A stretch of 64,000 bases of DNA from Microcoleus sp. FACHB-831 (GCF_014695585.1 NZ_JACJON010000077.1:62001-126000), one strand, 5' to 3'. Positions 35,153 through 45,349 are shown, counted from the stretch's first letter. Program-made: numbers and translations. Notes: generated from the sequence alone by a model not told the origin.

Positions 35153-35269
35153 ATGGAAAATACAGCTTGGCTAGACTTAGTAACAGGTGGAATAGCGATC
35201 GCTATTCTCATAAGCGGAATCGCTATGCTCTTACGTGGAGTTTTAGCCTTTGGCGATAAAAAGAAATAA
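35153..35269 (+). CDS. 38-residue single-TM small protein
   Basis: A short frame, MENTAWLDLVTGG and onward, with one TM helix (~11-33) and a Lys-rich tail GDKKK. AGGAG lies six bases before the ATG at 35153. A longer in-frame start at 35081 exists but has no site. The size and layout match the class of small cyanobacterial membrane proteins that join larger complexes, though no known family was recognised. It lies on the plus strand among minus-strand genes. Confidence 0.5.
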   Translation: MENTAWLDLVTGGIAIAILISGIAMLLRGVLAFGDKKK

Positions 35270-35296
35270 TCGAAACCAAATCCTAAAACGAACGCA

Positions 35297-35506
35297 TCAG
35301 GAATCGCCCAAATTAACAGAAAAAGTTTGCCCTTCAACCATCACGCGATCGCCTTCTACTAATTGCCGTCCTCGTCGGGTTTCGATCGTGCCGTTGACTT
35401 TTACCTCGCCCCCTTGAATCATCAGTTTGGCGTGCCCACCAGTTTCCGCTACACCTAGAAGCTTTAAAAACTGGTCGAGTTTAATTGTGTTGCCGCTTGT
35501 CGTCAT
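35297..35506 (-). CDS. S4-domain RNA-binding protein (YaaA/YbcJ-like)
   Basis: A 69-residue protein that is essentially a single S4 domain: IKLDQFLKLLGVAETGGHAK, then GGEVKVNGTIETRRGRQL and EGDRVMVEG. S4 domains bind structured RNA, and the free-standing type is linked to ribosome function. ATG at 35506 is preferred to an upstream TTG at 35524, which only adds six residues. It lies between a small TM protein and a hairpin-rich spacer. Confidence 0.85.
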   Translation of the reverse strand: MTTSGNTIKLDQFLKLLGVAETGGHAKLMIQGGEVKVNGTIETRRGRQLVEGDRVMVEGQTFSVNLGDS

Positions 35507-35663
35507 AATAAGTTTTGCACTCAACTTGCTATGTTTAATTGTACAAACAGCGATCGCCAGAATGCTCTCGTTTCGCTTCAGGGCTTACAAAAATGCCCCG
35601 TAAAAAGGGGCGAAAATTCTATAGCCTCCCTTTTTAAGGGGCATAGTTTAAACAGCACGCCTT

Positions 35664-36773
35664 CTACTTCTGAAGGGCCAATTCCCAAAGATCGTAGCCG
35701 CGACGAGTCAGATGCACTCCATCTGTTGTCAAATCAGCACGCAAATTGCCTTCAAGATCGGTAAAACGAGAATGAAGATCTAAATAGCTTGCCCCTTGTT
35801 GTTGAGCGATCGCAGCTATTTGCCTGTTAAGATAACGAATCCGAATGTTAGAAATTGTTGACACCCGCGTGGGCAAAATTGATTGCACAACTACCTCAGA
35901 ACGTGGGTGATTTAAGCGCAAGCGGCGAATTATCTGCCTGATATTACTAAGAATCGCCTCGTTTGTAGCACCTTGTTTTAAATCATTGACGCCAGCTAGA
36001 ACATAAATAGCATCGGGTTGTGTTTGAGAAAAAGCTGACAATCTTTTTAAAATACCAGTGGAATTATCCCCAGAAATTCCCTGATTTAGCCACAAAGTTC
36101 CATAGGGAAGTTTCTCTTGAGGAAACCACAATGTAAGAGAATCTCCAACTAAGATAGCTAGACGATTCTCGCCCCGACCGTGCGCGATCGCTTTTGCTTC
36201 CTTTACTAATAAGCGCTTCCACTGCTCATAGGCGGGTTTTTTCTTAGCCTTCTCCCAATAGGATTTAAAGCTATAAGCAGGCAAGCGCGTATAAATCTGC
36301 CCAGATTGTAACGCTGCTACCCGTTGGTAAAATAGCTGAGTTCCCGAGATGGGTTTTATAGTTGCAAAATCAGATAAATTATCTGAATTCTTGATAATAT
36401 CTGAACCGGTAAACTTTACGTCAGATAAAAGAATTGGATTAGATAGTTTTGAGTTTTGTAGGGCAGTAGTTTCTCGACTCCCAACAACCGACTCAGGACT
36501 AAATTGAGAGTTGAGCGCGATCGCTGATGTTGGCAAACCTGCAATTGGGGAACCATCAGCAAGCGGGCGATCCAACAAACTGCTGAATTCCAAAGTCGGC
36601 AATTCTAAACTAGGGACGCTGTGGTTACCAACAAGTTGCAAAAACTCCGTATCGTAGGCATCAAACTGTGCTAAAGGTGGGTCTGGTGGTAGCGTAGAAG
36701 GATTAGCGATCGCCCCATCTGATATTGACCCTTGCGTTAAAAGACCTGTAGCCAGTAGATAAAAATGGCTCAT
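35664..36773 (-). CDS. SGNH/GDSL-type hydrolase
   Basis: A 369-residue protein. The N-terminal ~170 residues begin with a likely signal or anchor (FYLLATGLLTQ) and are otherwise low in structure. The C-terminal ~200 residues are an SGNH hydrolase: block I LVGDSLTLW (Ser near 201), block II NQGISGDN (Gly), block III LAGVNDLK (Asn) and block V DGVHLTRRGY (Asp/His). This enzyme class removes acyl or acetyl groups from polysaccharides or lipids. The substrate is unknown. Confidence 0.8.
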   Translation of the reverse strand: MSHFYLLATGLLTQGSISDGAIANPSTLPPDPPLAQFDAYDTEFLQLVGNHSVPSLELPTLEFSSLLDRPLADGSPIAGLPTSAIALNSQFSPESVVGSRETTALQNSKLSNPILLSDVKFTGSDIIKNSDNLSDFATIKPISGTQLFYQRVAALQSGQIYTRLPAYSFKSYWEKAKKKPAYEQWKRLLVKEAKAIAHGRGENRLAILVGDSLTLWFPQEKLPYGTLWLNQGISGDNSTGILKRLSAFSQTQPDAIYVLAGVNDLKQGATNEAILSNIRQIIRRLRLNHPRSEVVVQSILPTRVSTISNIRIRYLNRQIAAIAQQQGASYLDLHSRFTDLEGNLRADLTTDGVHLTRRGYDLWELALQK

Positions 36774-37029
36774 TCCGTCACTCCATCATGTCCTCTTCTC
36801 CCTTTCACAGGCTTTGTTGTTAAAGTCCGGAAAGTTTGATAGGGCATTTGCCTAGCAACGCATACAGTCAGGCGCGTGACTATACCATATCCTTTGGCAT
36901 AGAATCTTCAGTTTGTCATTATTCTAAGCTTCTTCCTCGATCGAGAGTTTTGTCGATTCGGGTGAGTAAATCTAAATCGATATACCCCATTGGTGCGATC
37001 TGCCGCGTCTTCAATCCTGCAAATTACCA

Positions 37030-39360
37030 TCAGTTTTTTTCTTGATTGTTCAAGGGTAGCCTCACAGTAAACGTAGTTCCAACCCCAACTTCACTCTTGA
37101 CATCAATTTGACCACCATGTAAGTCAACCGACCTTTTAACAATTGCTAATCCCAGACCAGTACCCCGAATCGTACCGACGTTTTTCGCCCTATGAAAACT
37201 CTCATACAGTCTTTTTAAATCTTCAGGAGGAATGCCTATGCCAGCGTCTTTAATGTAAAAGATGGCTTGTTCATCCTCACAATTAATTTCAAAATCTACA
37301 GTGCTACCTTCAGGGGAATACTTAATAGCATTTGAAAGTAAATTATTGAGGATGTGCCGTAGTAGCTTTTCATCCATATGAGCATTGGTGTAGCTCCCTG
37401 TAGAGCTAGAATTCAAACTATTGCGTACTACGAAATTAACCTTATGTTGAATACCAACACCCAAAACAATTTCTTCCACAAGTTCGCGGCAGAAGTTTTC
37501 TAGATCGAGGAGGGCTGGTTTAAACTCTAATTTTTTCGCTTCGGCTTTTCCGATAAGCAGCACATCATCCAACAACTCCGTCATCCTTTGAACACCTGCT
37601 TGAATGCGATGCAGATGAGTGATTTTTTTATCTTCTGCTAATTTATGGCCATAATCTTCTAGCAACCCGGCAGAAAATAAGATCGTGGATAGCGGAGTGC
37701 GGAATTCGTGAGAAGCCATTGATACAAAGCGGGATTTTAGTTCGTTGAGTTCTTTTTCTTTTTCCAGCGTTTTGTACATTTCCGCTTCAGCTAGCTTACG
37801 CTTGCTGATGTCGCGGAATATCAACACCGCTCCCTGTAACACCCCATTTTTAGAGCGAATGGGTGCAACACTGTCATCAATTGGTATTTCTCTACCATCC
37901 CTTTGGATCAAAATTGTATTATCAGCTAATTCAAGAACAATACCCTCGCGCAATGCCCGTTCTACAGGAATTTCAGCAGGCTGTCGCGTCTGCTCGTTGA
38001 TAATACAAAAGACCTCATCAATTTTTCGTTCCTTAGCTTCGTTAATAGGCCATCCTGTTAGCGCTTGTGCTACAGGATTCATAAAAGTGATAACTGCTGA
38101 TGTGTCAGTGGTAATGACAGCATCACCGATGCTTGAAAGCGTAACTTCTAGCCACTGCTGTTGTACTTTCAATGCCTGCTCTGCCCGCTTGCGATCGGTC
38201 ATCTCACGATAAATTAAGTAGTAGACCAAAGCGAGAATCACAAAAGTCAGGATGATGCCAGCCGAGACTATAACGATTGTGTTGCGGGCGCTGGTTTGAG
38301 CAATTGCAGCGCGCTGGTTTAATAGTCTTGCCTCCTCATTCTCCATTTCGCGAATAGTGTAGCGGATATTATCCATAAGTGACTTTCCGCGATCGCTCAA
38401 CACTACTTGCAATGCAGCCTCAAACCCTTTGGTCGATCGCAATTCAATAGTCTGTTTGAGTTCGGATGATTTTGCGGCAATCAGCGGAACCAGGATATCA
38501 ATCTGCTGCTGGTGTTTGGGGTTATCTGCTGTTAGTTTCCTAAGCTCATCAATTTGTCGTTCGACATTTTCAACTGCAACTTCGTAAGGTTCCAAATAAT
38601 AATTTTTTCCAGTAATAATATAGCCGCGTTGTCCAGTCTCCGCATCCTTCATATACGAGAGTAATTCTTCAAGCTTGGTGATCTTCTTTTGAGTTTGTGC
38701 AACCTGTTTGCTGGTATTAATTACTTCTCTGATGCTATGGTATGAAACTGTAGCAATCAAAACTAAAATTGTCGAAGTTAACCCAAATCCTCCGGCAATT
38801 TTTTTAAAGAATTTCCTGCGCGTTTTCTCTGCTAGCTTATACTCATTAGTCGGTGCTAGTTTCAGACTTTCTAAGTTGTGCCGTAGCTCTAGTTGCTGGG
38901 TTACTCGGCGGGCAATCGTTCGCAATGCCTCTAATTGTTTCGGGCTGAGTTCCCTTGGTACGCGATCGATCGCGCAGAGCGCTCCCAGTGCGTGTCCATC
39001 AGGGGTAATTACGGGGATACCCGCGTAAAACCGTATATAGGGTTCGGATGTTACTAGGGGGTTAGTGGCAAACCGTTCATCAGCTAGCGCATCAGGAACT
39101 ATAAAAACGTCAGATTGTAAAATTGTATGGGCGCAAAAGGCGTCATCGCGGGGTGTTTCCACAAGATCCAAACCCACTTTTGACTTGATCCATTGGCGTT
39201 TTGTATCAATTAGGCTGATTAAAGCAATGGGAGTTTCACAAATATAAGAAGCTAAACGGGTGAGATCGTCGAATGACTCTTCAGGTGCTGTGTCGAGGAT
39301 TTTATACTGCAAAAGCGCCTCGATTCTGTCTATTTCGTTATCAGGCAACGATACTCTCAT
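37030..39360 (-). CDS. GAF-CHASE3-PAS sensor histidine kinase
   Basis: A 776-residue sensor kinase. It has an N-terminal GAF domain (~15-165, FCAHTILQSD and GALCAIDRVPRELSPKQ), TM helices at ~187-210 and ~355-375 bracketing a CHASE3-like sensor domain (TGQRGYIITGK), a PAS domain (~395-520), HisKA (ASHEFRTPLS, His near 551) and HATPase_c (NAIKYSP, DAGIGIP, GTGLGLAIV). GAGGAG lies six bases before the ATG. There is no response regulator nearby, so its partner is unknown. Confidence 0.9.
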   Translation of the reverse strand: MRVSLPDNEIDRIEALLQYKILDTAPEESFDDLTRLASYICETPIALISLIDTKRQWIKSKVGLDLVETPRDDAFCAHTILQSDVFIVPDALADERFATNPLVTSEPYIRFYAGIPVITPDGHALGALCAIDRVPRELSPKQLEALRTIARRVTQQLELRHNLESLKLAPTNEYKLAEKTRRKFFKKIAGGFGLTSTILVLIATVSYHSIREVINTSKQVAQTQKKITKLEELLSYMKDAETGQRGYIITGKNYYLEPYEVAVENVERQIDELRKLTADNPKHQQQIDILVPLIAAKSSELKQTIELRSTKGFEAALQVVLSDRGKSLMDNIRYTIREMENEEARLLNQRAAIAQTSARNTIVIVSAGIILTFVILALVYYLIYREMTDRKRAEQALKVQQQWLEVTLSSIGDAVITTDTSAVITFMNPVAQALTGWPINEAKERKIDEVFCIINEQTRQPAEIPVERALREGIVLELADNTILIQRDGREIPIDDSVAPIRSKNGVLQGAVLIFRDISKRKLAEAEMYKTLEKEKELNELKSRFVSMASHEFRTPLSTILFSAGLLEDYGHKLAEDKKITHLHRIQAGVQRMTELLDDVLLIGKAEAKKLEFKPALLDLENFCRELVEEIVLGVGIQHKVNFVVRNSLNSSSTGSYTNAHMDEKLLRHILNNLLSNAIKYSPEGSTVDFEINCEDEQAIFYIKDAGIGIPPEDLKRLYESFHRAKNVGTIRGTGLGLAIVKRSVDLHGGQIDVKSEVGVGTTFTVRLPLNNQEKN

Positions 39361-40359
39361 TCTTGCTCCTCATCAACTGCTGAAGTAGTCACAATCGCTG
39401 AACAAAAAAGATATATAATTGCTGCTCAATCGAATACTTCAGCAACAGAAAAATATTTCCCTTCATAGCAGCGGAAATCTTTAGACAGTGCAATGTCTCA
39501 GGTTAAGGTTCGCTCTCAGGAGTGGGTTTACCCACCCCTGCTATGGAGCCAGTGGTGTATTTCTGCCGAGCTGCTTTAGGGGTAACAATTATGTTGTACT
39601 CGATCTATTCGCTGCCAGCTGCGATCCGAGATACGATGGGTAAGGCTGCGTATTATAACTGGCCTGGATTTGCGCGATCGCAACTTTATTTTATTGCTTC
39701 TAGTTAACCTGGGGTTAACCTGTATTTATCTACATTTTTAACAATTTAGCCGTAAATTTGGCATAGATCTAAAGTATAAACTCACTTGAGCAATCCCAAC
39801 AACAGCAACTGTAATTAACCTGTTGATGTTTCGGTATTCGCAGCATCACCCCGAAGCCAACTAACATAAAAAGCCTACCAATATCCCCCCACCCCCCTTA
39901 TTTGTCTAGTTTAAGAGGGAAGCGTAATTCAAAGCTTATGTTTGCAGGGGGATCAAAAATTATGTTTTTTACTCCCACGCAAGTAAGGGGAAGATATGTC
40001 AAAATTTATTACCGTAGGGATTGGAGCGATCGCTCTTAATTGGTAATTAGGGAACAGTTTTTGTACCACTCATTATCCCTTACCACCTCAATCAAAAAAC
40101 AAACGAAACATCTTGCCTAACTTTTCGACTAAAAAGAACTATTAATCTTGAAAAAAGTGGTCAAACGCACTTTACAGCTCTTAACGCCTAATTCCTCCTG
40201 AATTCTCGCAAAATCGAATATTTATTCCCTCTCAAACACGTACAACTCTGACAGCTACTCTGTAGGTAAAAATCTGCGGTAGAACCCCCAAGGGAAGGAT
40301 GAAGAATGAACCACGAACGATAAATAATAAATGCTTCTCATCGCAAAATCCTTGAATCT
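39361..40359. other. 1-kb gene-free region with one strong hairpin
   Basis: No convincing gene. At 39518-39541, AGGAGTGGGT and ACCCACCCCT form a stem with one mismatch. Two T/G-rich stretches with long homopolymer runs (near 39880 and 39960) and a HIP1 site (40027) follow. An ORF from a GTG at 39522 was rejected. The promoters of the sensor kinase (leftward) and the GH31 gene (rightward) should be here. Nothing else was recognised. Confidence 0.4.
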
Positions 40360-42696
40360 ATGCCGCAATACTTCGGACAACTCCAAAAAACGGAACAGCC
40401 TTGGTCAACCCTTGGCCCGGTACAAATTATAAACCGCGACGAACGCTGCATTCGCTTCGCTTGTGGCGGTTCCCTCATCGTCCTCAGCGTCCTAGCGCCC
40501 AACTTAATCCGCGTGCGACTAACACCAACGGGCGATTTTATGCCGCGTCGATCTTGGGCAGTAACCCTAGATGATGGAGAATGGCCAACTGTACCGTTTG
40601 AGTTGCGAGAATCTGATGAAGCGGTAGAAATCGAAACCCAACAAATGCGTGCGTGCGTTTACCGCAACCCCTGTCGCATCGCCTGCTTCGATAAAACTGG
40701 CAAACCCTTCGCCCACGATACAGATTTAGGGATGGGTTGGCGCATGGGTGCTGTTGCTGCTTGGAAACGCATCGAAACTGACGAACACTTCTATGGCTTC
40801 GGCGAACGTACTGGGCTGCTTGACAAACTTAGCGAAGTAAAAACCAACTGGACAACTGACGCGCTTGACTATAATTCGCTTACAGATGAAATGTACCAGG
40901 CGATTCCATTTTTTATTGGTTTGCGCCCAGAATTAGCCTACGGTATCTTTTTTAACACAACCTTCTGGAGCCAGTTCGATATCGGCGCGGAAAAACCAGG
41001 TATCTTGCGAATGGAAACACGCGGGGCTGAACTAGATTACTACATCATCTACGGCCCCGAACCCTCACAAATTCTCAGTACCTACACTGAACTCACTGGT
41101 AGAATGCAACTACCGCCAAAATGGGCGCTGGGCTACCACCAATGTCGCTGGAGTTACGAGTCGGAAGAGATCGTGCGGGAATTGGCTAAGGAATTTCGCG
41201 ATCGCCGCATTCCTTGCGATGTCATCCATCTCGATATCGACTATATGCGCGGCTACCGCGTGTTTACGTGGAGTCCCAAGCGCTTCGCCAATCCCGCAAA
41301 ATTGGTGGGTGACTTAGCGCAAAATGGCTTTAAGACGGTGACAATTATCGATCCAGGCGTTAAATACGAGCCAGAGGGTGATTACCACGTATTCGACGAA
41401 GGTATCGAACACGACTACTTTGTGCGTAAAGCCGACGGAAAGCTATTTCACGGCTACGTCTGGCCTGAAAAGTCTGTATTTCCCGACTTTATGCGCTCTG
41501 AAGTGCGTAAGTGGTGGGGCGATTTGCAAAAAAGTTTAACTGATGTGGGTGTTGCTGGTATCTGGAACGACATGAACGAACCCACCATTGACGAGCGCCC
41601 ATTTGGGGATGGTGGGAGAAAAATTGCCTTTCCCCTAGATACGCCGCAAGGTGACGCCGAGGAGATATCTAACCATGCGGAAACCCACAATTTGTATGGG
41701 TTGATGATGTCTAAGGCGTGTTGCGAAGGACTGGAGCGATCGCGCCCAAACGAGCGCTCGTTTGTCTTAACGCGATCGGGTTATGCTGGCATTCAGCGTT
41801 GGTCATCGGTGTGGATGGGTGACAACCAATCGCTGTGGGAACATCTAGAAATGTCGCTGCCCATGCTGTGTAATATGGGGCTGTCGGGCGTGGCTTTTGT
41901 GGGTTGCGATGTTGGCGGCTTTGCTGGAAATGCGACGGCTGAGTTGTTTGCGCGTTGGATGCAAGTGGCGATACTCTATCCATTGATGCGCGGACATTCA
42001 GCGATGAGTACGGCGCGACATGAACCTTGGGTATTTGGCGATCGCACCGAGAAAATTTGCCGCGAATATATCAATCTGCGATATCAGCTACTCCCCTACA
42101 TCTACACCTTATTCTGGGAAGCAACAACAACAGGCGCACCGATATTGCGCCCTTTGCTCTATCATTATCCAAGCGATCGCCACACTTACGCCCTCTACGA
42201 CCAAGTATTGCTCGGTTCGGCCCTAATGGCTGCACCAGTCTATCGTCCTGGCGTAGAGTACCGCGCCGTCTATCTTCCCGAAGGCGTTTGGTACGACTGG
42301 TGGAGTGGCGAACGTTACCAAGGCTCGACGCATATTTTAGCCCACGCACCCCTAGAGCAGATGCCCCTCTACGTGCGTGCTGGCGCTATTATTCCCCTCG
42401 CACCCATAGTGCAATATGCAGACGAGCGTCCTCTGGATGAGCTAACATTACGCATCTTCCCAGGAAACGGCGAATTTACCCTCTACGAAGACGACGGTCA
42501 TAGCTTTGAATATCAGACAGGCGCTTGGGCAACAACAACTTATCGCGTTTATTCTGAAGGGCAACAAACAATAGTTGAAATTGCTCAACGTGAGGGCAAT
42601 TTTACACCAGCAGCGCGGGAAATTATAGTGCAACTCGTTGGTGTGGGAGAACAACGATTCAGAGATGATGGCACGCCCCGTAACCTGACATTTTAA
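40360..42696 (+). CDS. Glycoside hydrolase family 31 alpha-glucosidase
   Basis: A 778-residue enzyme that releases terminal alpha-linked sugars, likely alpha-glucose. The N-terminal beta domain (~20-240) is followed by the barrel: FYGFGERTG, WALGYHQCRWSY, DVIHLDIDYM, the nucleophile region GIWNDMNEP (Asp near 407), RSGYAGIQRW and the acid/base region WMGDNQSLWEH. A C-terminal beta domain follows. The length is normal. There is no signal peptide, so the enzyme acts in the cytosol, perhaps on glycogen breakdown products. Confidence 0.92.
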   Translation: MPQYFGQLQKTEQPWSTLGPVQIINRDERCIRFACGGSLIVLSVLAPNLIRVRLTPTGDFMPRRSWAVTLDDGEWPTVPFELRESDEAVEIETQQMRACVYRNPCRIACFDKTGKPFAHDTDLGMGWRMGAVAAWKRIETDEHFYGFGERTGLLDKLSEVKTNWTTDALDYNSLTDEMYQAIPFFIGLRPELAYGIFFNTTFWSQFDIGAEKPGILRMETRGAELDYYIIYGPEPSQILSTYTELTGRMQLPPKWALGYHQCRWSYESEEIVRELAKEFRDRRIPCDVIHLDIDYMRGYRVFTWSPKRFANPAKLVGDLAQNGFKTVTIIDPGVKYEPEGDYHVFDEGIEHDYFVRKADGKLFHGYVWPEKSVFPDFMRSEVRKWWGDLQKSLTDVGVAGIWNDMNEPTIDERPFGDGGRKIAFPLDTPQGDAEEISNHAETHNLYGLMMSKACCEGLERSRPNERSFVLTRSGYAGIQRWSSVWMGDNQSLWEHLEMSLPMLCNMGLSGVAFVGCDVGGFAGNATAELFARWMQVAILYPLMRGHSAMSTARHEPWVFGDRTEKICREYINLRYQLLPYIYTLFWEATTTGAPILRPLLYHYPSDRHTYALYDQVLLGSALMAAPVYRPGVEYRAVYLPEGVWYDWWSGERYQGSTHILAHAPLEQMPLYVRAGAIIPLAPIVQYADERPLDELTLRIFPGNGEFTLYEDDGHSFEYQTGAWATTTYRVYSEGQQTIVEIAQREGNFTPAAREIIVQLVGVGEQRFRDDGTPRNLTF

Positions 42697-42807
42697 TAAA
42701 TTTTTCTATTTAGCCCCCACTCGATCCGCTTGCCATTGCGGGTTTTTTCTAGCTAAATGCGATTAATGGCAGATCGGGCATCGCCCCGCAAAAATGCTAT
42801 AAACGCA

Positions 42808-42835
42808 AAAAGGACAGGCATCTTGCCTGTCCTTT
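42808..42835. terminator. Intrinsic terminator between convergent genes
   Basis: AAAGGACAGGCA (42808-42819) pairs with TGCCTGTCCTTT (42824-42835) around a short loop. The stem is perfect. It lies between the GH31 gene and the convergent small gene at 42860. Confidence 0.75.
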
Positions 42836-42859
42836 AAAGCATATATGGCGATCGTATAG

Positions 42860-43099
42860 CTAGCCCGCCTGTCGAGAAACTAGCTTTTCAATATTCGCCT
42901 GGGTTTGATGCAATAGCTGCTCTCGGGTATCTCCCGCATGGGTGAGCGTGGGAACCAAGTTACGGGCTTGTAAAGCCATGTGAAGCTGCAAGTGGGCCAC
43001 GTACTCACTAAAATCTTCGCGAAATGCAGGATTTGGGGATTGCTTTGAATCAAAGGCCACAGTGTTGTCCGTCCCTGTCTCTAAGCTGTTTATCATCAT
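42860..43099 (-). CDS. Small conserved cyanobacterial protein
   Basis: A 79-residue, mainly helical protein, with a disordered N-terminal third and a helix-rich part (AFREDFSEYVAHLQLHMALQ, then REQLLHQTQANIEKL). Soluble. No Shine-Dalgarno sequence is seen. I do not recognise the family. It lies at the edge of a terminator and faces the divergent hydrolase gene. Confidence 0.5.
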   Translation of the reverse strand: MMINSLETGTDNTVAFDSKQSPNPAFREDFSEYVAHLQLHMALQARNLVPTLTHAGDTREQLLHQTQANIEKLVSRQAG

Positions 43100-43237
43100 T
43101 AGAAATTATCACGCACTTTTTGCTCTGTTTTAATTTCGCAACGAACTTTAATCATTTTTCGCTTAAATGTTAAGAACCGTAAAATAGTTGTAGCGATTTT
43201 TCTAATCTTCATTGCCTGAGTCCAGGCGAGTCAAGCT

Positions 43238-44155
43238 ATGTCATCAATCAACAAACACATCCTGACGGTACACCTGGATATCGAGCCGCTCCGTCAAGTT
43301 CCCCAGCCAGCCGCCTACCTAGAAGATGTAGAGACTAGCAATGCAACGTCTCTACCACCGTTGCTGATGCTGCACGGCTTTATGGGCACTAAAGCTTGCT
43401 GGTTGCCGTTGATTGAACAGCTAAAATCCTCTCGTTTCCAGGACTCTGCCTGGGAACGTCGTTGCATCAGCTTAGACTTAATGGGTTTTGGCGAGTCAGG
43501 CAAACCAGCCATCCGCTACGACATCGCGAAGGAAGTCGCCTTCGTGCGTTGCGTCGTCGAGGCACTCAAGTTAGACCCCTGCTATATTATCGGACACTCG
43601 TTTGGCGGCTGGGTGGCGTCTGCTTATGCGTTGCAGTATCCCAATGCGGTTAAAGGCTTGATACTTGCAGCACCAGCAGGGATTCGAGATGATAGTTTTT
43701 GCGGTCGCTACGACCACTTGCGTCCTTTATTATGGCCTACACCTGTAGTTGATTGGGCGTTGCGGCTAGCCAAGCCATTTGCTAATACTACAGATAAACG
43801 CGCAACATTAGATAGAATTAGCTGGTTTAGACAAGAATTGATGTCACAGCCAGCAGCAAGATCGTTTTTACTCGACCGGATGCGACCTGAAGATGCAATT
43901 GATACAGTTGAGAAAGAAATTCATAGGCTGCGGGTTCCGACGCTGGTAATTACTGGTGACGGCGATGAAACTATTCCTCTGTGGCATAGCGAAACCTATG
44001 CTAAAGAAATTCCAGCCGCTCAGATAGCTATAATCCCAGGTGCAAGCCATGCATTGCCGCAAAATCATGCTTCGGAAATGGCAGATCTCATATTGCAATT
44101 CCTGGCGAGTTCAATTCAACCTTTCCCAGCATTAAACCATGACATCTCAGATTGA
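43238..44155 (+). CDS. Alpha/beta hydrolase
   Basis: A 305-residue alpha/beta-hydrolase fold protein. LMLHGFMGTKACW is the oxyanion-hole region, GHSFGGW holds the nucleophile Ser (near 120), VVITGDGDETIPLW holds the acid, and IPGASHALPQNH holds the His. The lid lies between. It is close to non-heme haloperoxidases and esterases in fold, but the substrate is unknown. The stop lies 17 bases inside the start of the next gene, so the two are co-translated. Confidence 0.85.
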   Translation: MSSINKHILTVHLDIEPLRQVPQPAAYLEDVETSNATSLPPLLMLHGFMGTKACWLPLIEQLKSSRFQDSAWERRCISLDLMGFGESGKPAIRYDIAKEVAFVRCVVEALKLDPCYIIGHSFGGWVASAYALQYPNAVKGLILAAPAGIRDDSFCGRYDHLRPLLWPTPVVDWALRLAKPFANTTDKRATLDRISWFRQELMSQPAARSFLLDRMRPEDAIDTVEKEIHRLRVPTLVITGDGDETIPLWHSETYAKEIPAAQIAIIPGASHALPQNHASEMADLILQFLASSIQPFPALNHDISD

Positions 44156-45317
44156 ATACGGTAGCATCGCCAACCCTGAAGAAGCTGAAAAACTTGGGGT
44201 AATTCTCAATCAGTGCTTTAACAGTCCGCCTAACAGTTGGCAAACTTACAGCGATCGCATCGGCTTAGAAAACTTTCGCATAATTCGCAAAGGCGGAGAA
44301 CTGATGGGCGGCTTGGCGATTTACCACATGGGGCAATATTATGGCCTTGAGAGCGTACCAATGGGGGGAATTGCTGCCGTTGGCATAGCACCAGAGTATC
44401 GCGGATCTGGAGCAGCGATCGCCCTGATGCAGCACGCCGTCAAAGAACTTTATGCCAAAGGATTGCCAATTTCTGTACTTTATCCAGCAACTCAGCGACT
44501 TTATCGCAAAGCTGGATACGAACAAGGCGGGATATATTGCAGTTGGGAAATACCCACTGAAACTATCCAAATAAAAGATAGCAACCTCCCGATAAAATCT
44601 GTCAGTTCCATCAGCCACGAAGTCTTTAAAGACCTTTATCACCAACAGTCGAAAGTCAATAACGGCAATTTAGATAGAAACAAAGCCATCTGGGACGGAG
44701 CCATAAAACCCCAAACTGAAGAACCAGTCTATGCCTATCTCATCGGCAAAGAAACCCAACCCGAAGGCTACATTATTTTGGCTCAATATCAAGAAGACAA
44801 CAACAACCTAATTTTAATCAAAGATTGGGTAGTTTTAACAGCAGCAGCAGCGAATACTTTATGGACATTTTTAGCTGGTCATCGCTCCCAAATTAAAAAA
44901 ATGAGGTGGCGCAGTTCACCAGTTGACCCTTTAACATTGTTGCTTCCAGAGCAGACAGCAAACATTCGCAATTTGGAACGCTGGATGCTGCGAGTAATTG
45001 ATGTTCCCAAAGCATTGGAAAAACGAGGCTATCCCTTGGGAATAGAAACCGAGTTGCATTTGCAAGTAGAGGACGAATTGCTACCTGAAAATAACGGTAA
45101 ATTTGTTTTAAAAGTATCCAACGGACGCGGTGAAGTCACAAAGGGAGGAAAAGGCGAATTACACCTAGACGTGCGGGGATTAGCACCACTCTACACAGGT
45201 CTGTTCGCGCCACATCAACTGCAACTCGCAGGGAAACTAGAAGCTACAGAAACAGCATTATCAGTTGCTACCAGCTTGTTTGCTGGTTCGCAACCTTGGC
45301 TGCCAGATTTCTTTTAA
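44139..45317 (+). CDS. Eis-like GNAT N-acetyltransferase
   Basis: A 392-residue protein with the two-lobed layout of Eis-type acetyltransferases: an N-terminal GNAT domain (VGIAPEYRGSGAAIALMQHA, ~80-99, is the acetyl-CoA site), a second GNAT-like domain (~190-290) and a C-terminal SCP2-like domain (~300-392) ending LPDFF. It overlaps the alpha/beta hydrolase gene by 17 bases. Eis relatives acetylate amines such as aminoglycosides or lysines; the substrate here is unknown. Confidence 0.85.
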   Translation: MTSQIEYGSIANPEEAEKLGVILNQCFNSPPNSWQTYSDRIGLENFRIIRKGGELMGGLAIYHMGQYYGLESVPMGGIAAVGIAPEYRGSGAAIALMQHAVKELYAKGLPISVLYPATQRLYRKAGYEQGGIYCSWEIPTETIQIKDSNLPIKSVSSISHEVFKDLYHQQSKVNNGNLDRNKAIWDGAIKPQTEEPVYAYLIGKETQPEGYIILAQYQEDNNNLILIKDWVVLTAAAANTLWTFLAGHRSQIKKMRWRSSPVDPLTLLLPEQTANIRNLERWMLRVIDVPKALEKRGYPLGIETELHLQVEDELLPENNGKFVLKVSNGRGEVTKGGKGELHLDVRGLAPLYTGLFAPHQLQLAGKLEATETALSVATSLFAGSQPWLPDFF

Positions 45318-45349
45318 GCTTCGTAGCCCACCAGCGCCGGACTACTGTT

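Noticed and set aside
35074-35337. 87-codon minus-strand ORF overlapping the 38-residue small protein
   Set aside because: It is antisense to a frame with a good ribosome site and begins within the S4 gene; composition looks like the complement of a TM helix.
39522-39707. 61-codon ORF starting with GTG on the plus strand
   Set aside because: The start lies inside the stem of a hairpin and there is no usable ribosome binding site; composition is not clearly coding.
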